Below are positions 11,835 to 19,900 of a stretch of DNA of 64,000 nt, in pieces. Source of the stretch: Prorocentrum cordatum (lineage: Eukaryota; Sar; Dinophyceae; Prorocentrales; Prorocentraceae); NCBI GenBank assembly GCA_963575745.1, contig CAUYUJ010015511.1, positions 264,470-328,469 on the forward strand. The letters run 5' to 3'. Position 1 is the first letter of the stretch, and each line of letters opens with the position of its first letter. The notes under the pieces are model-generated. The model was not told where the DNA came from and made no database searches. It saw nothing but the letters and a program-made list of their open reading frames with translations. A program made the position numbers and the translations under genes.

Positions 11835-12935
11835 AATATGTTCCTGTTTGTAAAAGAAAAGATCACATTCGACTTCCTCGTTGAAACGTCCTGGCAGTGA
11901 CACAGAAGGCATCACCGTGTTGCCTGGTTTGTCCCAGGCTCGACATTCTCTACACGAGTCACAAATGCCTTTGATCAGACTCAAACGGGTTTCACCCAGA
12001 CCAACCTTGGTTAGAATCATCCGCATTTTTGGCTCCTTGGCATGAAACCATCTCAGGTGGAGTTTGCGGAGTTCTCGCTGCACTACAGCTGGGTCGAAGC
12101 TGCGCAGGTTTTGGAGGCTGAGCTGAACGTCGAAGCGAGTCCAATCAGGGAGCCTTGGCCTTGGCCTCGGCTCTGCTTGAGGCTGCGGCGGTGGTGGAGG
12201 ATCTCCTCCCTCCATGCGTCCGCGCCTTGCTGCAACTTGTGGCAGTCTACGGTGATCGTCAGAGCTGCCAGCGCCACTGTTGCCACCATTAGCCCCGTCG
12301 GCTCTGGTGATGTCATGGCTGCTGGCGCCTGCGGTTGGATCGCCCTCACCAGGCCGTGGCGGCCTAGGCGCGCGTATGCGCGCTCTCGCGGCCGGCGCCG
12401 CTTTTGCGGCTGGCGCCGCTTCTGCGGCTGGAGCCGCTTCCGCGGCTGGCGCCGCAGGGGCGGCTTGTCCCGCCGGGCGCGGCTGGCCAAAGTTATCTGG
12501 CAGCTTCCATTTTTCGGCGAATCTGCATTGGCCAGATATCTTGGTGTGGTGAGGATTGCTCTTCTGATATTCCTTCTTACAGCTTGGACAGTCCCAGTAA
12601 TACGGTTCAACATCATACCACCGACACATCTTCGGATCCCTGCTGTGCTTTGGTGATTGCTTGTAGTTGTTGTCCACACAGCCAGGGCACCCAAGACCGC
12701 CAGGTGGTGGTCGCCAGATTTCTCCGTTTGGGTGTCTCCGGATTGTTGGGTCGTCCAAGTCGTAGCCAGCACTGTTTGTTACGAACGCATAGCTGCGTTC
12801 ACGATTCGCGAATGGATCGCGACCGTAAGCAAACAGGTCTTTGGCGATTTGCACCGCATCAACGATCAGTGACTGCATTCTGTAGGTATACTGTGCCGCC
12901 CTTGCTAGTTCTTTGTTGCAAGCATTGGCGTGCAC
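11685..12935 (-). CDS. Pol frame part 4 (shifted): Cys-rich module and integrase N-terminus (416 aa)
   Basis: This frame differs by one base from the frames on both sides and takes over between about 12945 and 11832. It starts within an open run (GTG at 12935 is not a real start). It contains a zinc-binding-looking block (GCPGCVD, MCRWYD, DCPSCKKEY, GQCRF), then an Ala/Pro linker encoded by GCGGC-type hairpins. Next is an integrase HHCC motif: LRKLHLRWFHAK, then CDSCRECRAW. The first catalytic Asp is in VECDLFFYK (codon 11864-11862). After KQEHIVF the frame is wrong; the correct continuation (FHIIDRCIRWAAGT) is in the next frame, so the shift lies near 11832 in a GTTTTC run. Confidence 0.7.
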   Translation of the reverse strand: MHANACNKELARAAQYTYRMQSLIVDAVQIAKDLFAYGRDPFANRERSYAFVTNSAGYDLDDPTIRRHPNGEIWRPPPGGLGCPGCVDNNYKQSPKHSRDPKMCRWYDVEPYYWDCPSCKKEYQKSNPHHTKISGQCRFAEKWKLPDNFGQPRPAGQAAPAAPAAEAAPAAEAAPAAKAAPAARARIRAPRPPRPGEGDPTAGASSHDITRADGANGGNSGAGSSDDHRRLPQVAARRGRMEGGDPPPPPQPQAEPRPRPRLPDWTRFDVQLSLQNLRSFDPAVVQRELRKLHLRWFHAKEPKMRMILTKVGLGETRLSLIKGICDSCRECRAWDKPGNTVMPSVSLPGRFNEEVECDLFFYKQEHIVFTSSTVVFAGQLAQRFLIKPCILFSMPIIRLGCNMALLKSYTPMGKEH

Positions 12936-14916
12936 ATGATTTACCTGGACAACGCTTGCCTCTGAAAGGTGCCAACAACTCTTCTTTGTTTGCCATCATC
13001 TGTGTTGGCTTGCGGATGTATTGTCCAAATGAATCTTTGAGACCAGTCGTGCACTGATCAATGATTGTTTGGCAAGTGACCTTGCGTTGTGCCAGTTCCT
13101 TCCATGGCTGGATCTCATCCACCCACGTGCCCATTGGTTGTTCCCTGAGGAAGAAACGTCTTAGGTCGTCTTGTAATAGAGCAACTGTTCCACAGAACGT
13201 GATGTGAGGCAGGTCCTCTTTGTGGTGTTTAAGCCACGTATCATGATTGACCTGCGCGTTGAAGTAGGAAGGGGGTCCAGTAGTTCTGCAACTTGGCTGC
13301 AGAATCGTGATCTTGACAAAGCAAGTCTTGAGGTAGTGGAGGACTGCTCTTTGTACTTCCGAGTTTCCAAGGTCAACCATAGATATCTTGTCAAGTTTCC
13401 CGCCTGACGAGAGTCCCCTCTTGAAGGCTAATATGGATATACCACCCTTGCCCCCACATAATTCAAGCATGTCCACTTGATTGTTTCTGCCGTAGCATAA
13501 CGACTGGACTATCGAGAAGACATCGGCATGTGAGTCAGCGGGTTGCCCCGCCGGTAACATCATGAAGATGTCCTCTGATTCGCTGTCCGAGTCCGAGTCG
13601 TCAAGAGGAACGTCGTTGAAATATGTGGAGCAGTCAAGCCCTTTGAGGTCCTCTCCACAGTCGTCGTTACCGTCTTCCACTTTCTTCGGGACTTTCTTCG
13701 GTTTGATGCCGGCTTCTTTGTCAGCTTTCTGCTTTTCTTTCTGTTTTATCCTGGCATCAGTGGGCAACGCAGTTTCCGCGGAGAGATCCGCTGCGGAGGA
13801 ATCCGCTGTAAAATCAGGGAATGGCGGAATTTCAGGAAGGTTGTTGGTGGGTCGCGTTTGGCAACGCTCAATCGAAGGGGGGGGAGATCGATCGTCATCG
13901 ACGATCGTCACACGCTTTGGGCGTGGCCTTCGCGACTGACCATTGCCATGAAGAACTGGAGCCGGAGGCTCCCAGTAAAGCCGAGTACTGATGTTTGTAA
14001 CCCCATCAGGTAATGGAGCTACATAATTGTACCCAGTTGGCTGATCCTGGATTCTAATGTCTTGAACGATCTTGTTCGTGTCCAGGTCGGTCGTGACCCT
14101 ACGAACCACATGGTCCCATTGAGGGCCCTTCTGTGGACATTGAACGTAGTGTCTGACCTTTTTGTCAACGCGTGTACACACACTGAGGTGTACCGCACTC
14201 CGCTCATTCCTGATCATGTTGGCTTTATCGAGTTGATCAAGGAAGCGTGCAATAATAATAGCCAAAGTTTTATACCGAAACTCGGCACGTTGCTGATCTT
14301 GGCCATACCAATCCAAATCATGCTCCTTGTGTGATCCACAAGTACATTTCCATAAGTTTATCGGTATATGAGGACAAGATGTAGCAACTTGTATATAAGA
14401 ACCACTGGGATGTTTACTGGATCGGTCAAACTTAATACCGAAATGACAGAGTCTGATTCGTATAACGCTTAGCTTCAAATCTTCGATAACATCTTTGATC
14501 GGACCCTGTTTCCAGAAATACCCGGGTGGCCCCAGGATAACTATCTGCATTCTCAGAGCACGCGCTTTGATCAGGAGATTTTGTATACGTTGATAATGTG
14601 GTCCCGCCCTCTTTCCTGGAGTACGAACGTACCAATCAGAGGGTGTGGCCACCCACAACATATTGTAGTCTCCTGCCAACAAATTTCCCAAATACTGTGT
14701 TCCAGTTGAAGTCATTACCTCATTATGGGTAATCCGGTCGCATATATATCCACGGGTTCGGAGTTCAGCGCAAGCTGTGCGAATATCTTCGATGACGAGG
14801 CATTTTGAATGATATTTTTCTTCTCGGGCCTCAGCGCGGCCAACGTATGTCGCGAGGAGGCCGGTATTCGGCTTCTCTTCGCAAGCGAGCGCCGCCGGCG
14901 CGCCCGCCTGCCCCCG
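12859..14916 (-). CDS. Pol frame part 3: methyltransferase-like region (about 685 aa)
   Basis: This is in the same frame as the two preceding parts; the first Met is at 14715 but about 65 open codons lie upstream. The second half shows MLELCGGKGGISILAF (like a SAM-binding motif I), QPSCRTTGPPSYFN (a Pro-Ser-Cys that could match motif IV of C5-cytosine methyltransferases) and FLREQPMGTWVDE (in the place of the ENV motif). It then runs into CTTGLKD...IRKPTQ...CPG. The first half has a related pattern: CHFGIKFD, KHPSGSYIQVATSC, WKCTCG and KEHDLDWYG. This suggests an internal duplication. Capture of cytosine methyltransferases by dinoflagellate retroelements is reported in the literature. Activity here is not established. 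The frame shifts near 12940. Confidence 0.5.
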   Translation of the reverse strand, partial: RGQAGAPAALACEEKPNTGLLATYVGRAEAREEKYHSKCLVIEDIRTACAELRTRGYICDRITHNEVMTSTGTQYLGNLLAGDYNMLWVATPSDWYVRTPGKRAGPHYQRIQNLLIKARALRMQIVILGPPGYFWKQGPIKDVIEDLKLSVIRIRLCHFGIKFDRSSKHPSGSYIQVATSCPHIPINLWKCTCGSHKEHDLDWYGQDQQRAEFRYKTLAIIIARFLDQLDKANMIRNERSAVHLSVCTRVDKKVRHYVQCPQKGPQWDHVVRRVTTDLDTNKIVQDIRIQDQPTGYNYVAPLPDGVTNISTRLYWEPPAPVLHGNGQSRRPRPKRVTIVDDDRSPPPSIERCQTRPTNNLPEIPPFPDFTADSSAADLSAETALPTDARIKQKEKQKADKEAGIKPKKVPKKVEDGNDDCGEDLKGLDCSTYFNDVPLDDSDSDSESEDIFMMLPAGQPADSHADVFSIVQSLCYGRNNQVDMLELCGGKGGISILAFKRGLSSGGKLDKISMVDLGNSEVQRAVLHYLKTCFVKITILQPSCRTTGPPSYFNAQVNHDTWLKHHKEDLPHITFCGTVALLQDDLRRFFLREQPMGTWVDEIQPWKELAQRKVTCQTIIDQCTTGLKDSFGQYIRKPTQMMANKEELLAPFRGKRCPGKSCARQCLQQRTSKGGTVYLQNAVTDR

Positions 14917-16881
14917 TCAGAGGGGCATGCTGTTAGCGGATGGCTCCGCAGGAGTCACTGGTGCGGCTACGCTCACAGTCTCCACGCGGGTTGGCCCCGC
15001 AGAGTCCGACGAACCTCCGCCCGTGCAGCTTGGTGGTGGTGGCGGTGTCGCGGGTGACCCCGCTTGGTTCTCAGGCGTCCACTTATTCACCGCCTCCTGG
15101 ACTGCCCAGAATATCTTAGACTTCAGGGCATCCTTCATGTGTGGCCAGGTCCCTTCAGGACACTGTTGGCCTTTCCACCAGCTGTTCAGCGTCCTGTCCA
15201 CGATCGCACGGGTCGTGTCTTCCAGGAGCTGCTTGTCGAGATACGGCTCGACAATGTAAGCATCAGTCGTAACGGTCAGGGACTGTCCCATTGCGGGTTG
15301 CCCCGCTGTGGTCTCGGCGGGTGGCCCCGCACTGATCCCGGCGGGTGACCCCGCATTGACGGAGTCCTCGTCGTTCTCCGTCTCGGTGTAGCCATCACGA
15401 CTACTGCGGATTGTAAAGGTGTTCGTGACCGTCTGGCTTTTAGCCCCGTCATACAACCCGCATGGAATGGCTAGATGTCCTGAGGGGGTTTTCTTCGCCC
15501 TCAGGACCTTGGCGCCCTTCCCCAGCTTAAGAGTATAATCTCCGCTGGGGAAGATAACCTTCTGGAAGCCTGGCTTCAGCACGATGATTGTGTCACGTGC
15601 TTCCATGGCGCCCAGGCCCCAGATGGCTGGGAGGTTTGCACCTGAGCCCTCTGCGATGTTGGAAGCATACTCCTCGATGCGGGGGCTTGCCTCATTGGCG
15701 TATTGCACCCCGATCTTGAAGTTGCCCATTTTCCGACTGATCGCAGCACCCTCACCGACACCGTTGATGTAGAGGGTTTTGCTCAGTGTGCATATGGCCG
15801 GTCTGTGATTGTACCTGGCCATAACCTCCTGGAAGGTTCGTGCTGTATTAGCTCCGATGATGTTCACGTTGGAGCCAATGTCTAGCATGAACGATATGCA
15901 GGGCATTCCGTCTTCGTCGGGGAAGAATGCCCCTGTCCGCGCCGCCAGAGCCATCGTACCATGGTCATCAGGATGGTACGTAATCTGTGAACCGAGCATG
16001 CCTTTCAGTAGGCGTTGTTCCAGCACCCACTGGCTCATTGTTAGCTCGGTGCACCATATTTGCTCATATTGGCGGCGCTCCTCCACGGTAATTTGTTCCT
16101 GTTCGAGAACCCAATAATTCGCAGAGAGTGTGGAGGTCCACTCACCTCCTGGCGGAAGCGTATCCGTGACGTCACGTGTGTAGGTCAGCCCTTCCGTGTG
16201 GATCATGAAGGTATTGTGGAATTGGGCTGCCTCCGCGCTCTCAGCACTGGCCCGGCTCCTAGCGCTTACCGGACTCTCTACACGTGAGGTTCTGGATCCG
16301 CCTCCGCTCCTGCCACTCCGCCTAATATTGGCCTCCATTGCCCTCAGGAATCCCGGGTTCGGAGGTCCATTTGCGGGTGACCCCGCTTTGGCGGCAGGAG
16401 CCGCTTCGGCGGGTGGCCCCGCTGTGGCGGCGGGAGTCGCTTCGGCGGGTGACCCCGCTGCTGGGGGCCCCTGTGCTCGAAGCGTAGGCAGGATCGGCAT
16501 CTGGATGCCTTGCTCTGGCGCTGGCCAGAGATGTGTCTGTGCAGCTGGGGCACGTGCGGATGGCTCCGCCGAGGCGACTCGAGCCTCTAGTGCTTCCACT
16601 GCTTCCCGCAGCCGACGCAGTTCCCGAGCATCCACCACGTATCTTTCCTGCTGGCGCGCCTGTTCCGACTCAGCGTCGCGCTGTCCAGCATGCGGAAAAT
16701 GTGCTGTGATTATGCCCGGCCCACGACATACAGCGCAGGGTGCCTCGTTCGGCGCACCTGATCGCTGATTGCGGACGTGCTGCTGTGCAACACGATCCCA
16801 GCATATATCGTGGAAGAAGTGCCCACACGCCAGTCTCCACACCGTGGTGCCCATCTCGTAGGGGTCCATACAGATTGGGCA
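14917..16881 (-). CDS. Pol frame part 2: RING-H2 finger and aspartic protease (about 655 aa)
   Basis: This continues in the same frame straight after the TAG. It opens with CPICMDPYEMG, then LACGHFFHDICW, and later APCAVCRG. Cys-x2-Cys, Cys-x-His-x2-His-x2-Cys and Cys-x2-Cys together make a RING-H2 finger, usually a ubiquitin-ligase domain. Further on, FMLDIGSNVNIIG (catalytic Asp codon at 15882-15880) is the active site of a retroviral-type aspartic protease with Ile in place of Thr/Ser. LPAIWGLGAMEARDTII downstream fits the second conserved hydrophobic-Gly motif. Between them are Ala/Gly/Pro linkers encoded by hairpin units. The frame ends with TGA followed by CGG, and the same frame stays open beyond it. 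Confidence 0.75.
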   Translation of the reverse strand, partial: CPICMDPYEMGTTVWRLACGHFFHDICWDRVAQQHVRNQRSGAPNEAPCAVCRGPGIITAHFPHAGQRDAESEQARQQERYVVDARELRRLREAVEALEARVASAEPSARAPAAQTHLWPAPEQGIQMPILPTLRAQGPPAAGSPAEATPAATAGPPAEAAPAAKAGSPANGPPNPGFLRAMEANIRRSGRSGGGSRTSRVESPVSARSRASAESAEAAQFHNTFMIHTEGLTYTRDVTDTLPPGGEWTSTLSANYWVLEQEQITVEERRQYEQIWCTELTMSQWVLEQRLLKGMLGSQITYHPDDHGTMALAARTGAFFPDEDGMPCISFMLDIGSNVNIIGANTARTFQEVMARYNHRPAICTLSKTLYINGVGEGAAISRKMGNFKIGVQYANEASPRIEEYASNIAEGSGANLPAIWGLGAMEARDTIIVLKPGFQKVIFPSGDYTLKLGKGAKVLRAKKTPSGHLAIPCGLYDGAKSQTVTNTFTIRSSRDGYTETENDEDSVNAGSPAGISAGPPAETTAGQPAMGQSLTVTTDAYIVEPYLDKQLLEDTTRAIVDRTLNSWWKGQQCPEGTWPHMKDALKSKIFWAVQEAVNKWTPENQAGSPATPPPPPSCTGGGSSDSAGPTRVETVSVAAPVTPAEPSANSMPL

Positions 16882-16911
16882 CTAGGGGTCCATACAGATT
16901 GGGCAATGTGT
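16861..16911 (-). repeat. 24-bp tandem duplication that creates an in-frame TAG
   Basis: The minus strand reads TGCCCAATCTGTATGGACCC twice in a row, 24 bp apart. The first copy is followed by CTAG and so ends the 1800-aa frame (CPICMDP, stop). The second restarts CPICMDPYEMG in the same frame. The duplication lies exactly in the first Cys pair of the RING finger. Confidence 0.9.
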
Positions 16912-19900
16912 GAAGTTGTAGTCTGAAATGACTGGAGTAGGCACGTCAGGGCGTGTCCGAGCCTGACGCTCGAAGGTAGTTTCACCCTCCCGATATGGCG
17001 TCGGTGGTGGCAGTCTATCTGTCTGTTCAGCGGGTGGCCCCGCGCCTGCGGGTGTCCCCGCTTGGTTATCACGCTCGATCCTTCTCTGGATCGCGCGCTG
17101 TTGGCGCAGCCTAGCGTTGTCCCGAGCCTGCTGCCTAGATGCCAGTATCGCTTGCTGCGTGTTGTGCACGTCGCGAATGTAGTCTGGCATGCTGCCCAGA
17201 GCGGTTGGCACCGCGAGACCAGCTGGCTGAACTACGGTCTCGAGGTCCGTCGGCGTGGGCATGTAGGCGTAGTGCGGCATAGACTGCGCATCGACTGCTC
17301 GTGTATACTGCAAACGAAACATCTCATTGGCCAGATTTCGAGTGTATTCGTTTGCAGGTGGCCCCGCAATCATAGGAGTGTTATTCACCTGCGCGTAGTA
17401 CTCCGGGTACATCGGCGCATCCATGGCCGGTGCCTCTGCTGGTCCATGATTATCCCATTCATATATTGGGTGTGATGCTATTCCTGGAATAAACACCTGT
17501 CGATATGGATTCGTGGGATCAGCATTTGGAGCGTCATCAGAAGTCCAGCTCCAGAGAGGCCGAAAGTCGCCATGGTTCGTAACATCTATGTTGCGGTTCC
17601 GCAACAGGCTGGGCACTCTATCAGCTTGTTGCTGCAAGAAGGTAGCCTGTGCTCTCAAGTTGGCTGCCCGACGTTCGTAGTCTGTACCTTGCTGTCCGTC
17701 AGCGGGTGGCCCCGCGTGTGCGAATGACTCCGCAGGCGTTCGCTCGGCGGGTGTCCCCGCAGCCACTCCTCCTTCACTACCCCTCGGAGTGCCAAAGGGA
17801 GTGGTCGCCTGGAGTGCTGCTGCGAGCGCCGGATTTCCGCGAATCGCCTGGAGTCGTTGCCACAGGCTGTTCTCGCTCGTTTCAGACGGCGGAGTCCGAA
17901 ACGGCGAGCCACCATCTGAGCCGCCCATAGGAGCAAACCTCGCAACTCCAGCTTGCTGTGGAGGGCGCTGTGGTTGTGGTCCTAGGACGCCTGGTGGCCC
18001 CGCAGGAGGGCGCAGGTTCCTCTGCTGTGCATCTTGGATACCTGCATGCACCGCCCACGGGTCAGCACGGTATAGCTGATCGGTCAGTCCAGAAACGTCG
18101 GCTGATGTCAAATGGCTGTTGAGAGCTTGGACCCATGACTGCTGGTCCGGCCTCCAAGGAGATGCTACCGTCGCCACCGGTGTGACTACTTGCTGCCATG
18201 AACCGTCCGAGGTGCCTACCGCGGGTGTCCCCGCTCCTGCGGGTGGCCCCGCCTCAGGCATGACCTCGTCCTCCTGGGCATTCATCATTAGGACTGTCTG
18301 TGTGTCGTACGGTCGTGGAGCAACATCTTGCTCGGTCATGACCAAATTGAATGGACGACCGTCCGTCTTAGCCCAGCCCTTGAGGTACATGGCATGATCT
18401 TCCATTACCGCCACAGTTCTGTCACACATTTTAAGTGGCAGGTAGTCATCAGTGCGAATCCTGTCCGCGGGTTGGCCCCGCCTCCGCGTCTTGTCATAAA
18501 ACAGCGGATTGGTCCAGGCTTCGCCGACCCGATACTTCGCAATGCTCACTATCTGGAGAATATGATCGGGCGGTATACGTCCATCGTGGCCTCGTGTCAT
18601 GACTATGTCATTTGCTGATCTCCATAGAGAGAAGCCACTGGACAGCATCTTGTTGATGCTGCAGAATATGAGCACCTCCGAGTCAGGACGGATGCCCGAT
18701 TGTATCCTCGGGTCGCCCGGGAGGTAGGGGCAGCCATGCACAAATTGGCGCCCCCCCTTCCTCTTCGGGTTGTCCTGTGCGAGGCATGACAGGCCATTAG
18801 CAAGGATGTCCTTGACATACTCCCACTGCGTCCCGTGGATGAAATATACTGGGTCGTCTGGTTCTTTCATCCATGTTGTGATCGGCTTGTACAACGACTC
18901 GGGACAGTGGATGCCTGGACTGCTGTGGCCGTTCGTGGCTCTGATGAAGTACTGTGGCCTGCGTGCCGTTGGTCGAAACCTGGGAGGCAGCAGCATACTG
19001 TCATCAACGCACTTCATCTGGAGCCTGCCCTTCTGCATGCCGTGATGGTCAACCATCTCGCAGCAGTTTAGCAGCACCCAATACACGAATGACGTGTGGG
19101 GCCTGCCTTTGATCAGCACCTCGTGCATTTCACGATAGTGCTTATACTGATCATTTTCAGTCCAGTTTGTCAGCAGATCATCAACGACAACCCAGCCGTC
19201 GTATGGATCAAAAGTGCTGACCTTTTCGAAGTATCGATTATGTTTATCCTTATAATATGGACTGTGGCGTAGAGCCGTTGAAAACCACATCGACACCTTG
19301 GTCATCTGCTCCTTACTCGGCAAGGTTGGATCCATGCCGTTCTGTGTCGTGACCTTCAGGAGTGCTTCTTTATGCTGCGCAGCGCGTAGTGGCGGCCTGT
19401 CTCGCAGCATGTTTCCCACTTTCTGCTGTTCGCGCTCCCAGTCGTTATGGCACTTGAAATTACGACGAACCGGACAATTAATGACCTCATATCGGTCCGT
19501 GTCGTCTGGAGTGACTCGTGGGTTGATGGGCTGCCTCGGGCCTTGGTCTACAATGCCTTGCCAATACAACTTGCATTCCAAAGGAATGGCCCTCAGAACA
19601 GACATTATTGGCTGCCAGCTTGCGGGTGGCCCCGCTAATGCAGCTGGCGCCGCTTTAACGGGTGGCCCTGCAGAACCTGCGGCTGACGAGGCAGCTCCTG
19701 CAGATGACTCCGCGCCAGGGTTCGGGTGACCTTTGTCAGCAGCTGCATCATCAGTCAGTTTCTGTTGGTCGCCAAACTCTTTGAGGACTCTGAAGCGTTC
19801 TTCTCTGGAGAGAGTGCCTTCTGCGGGTGTCCCCGCTGTTACGGCTGGCGCCGCTTTAGCGGGTGGCCCCGCAGAGCCCTTGTCCTCCTTAGCCTTGGCG

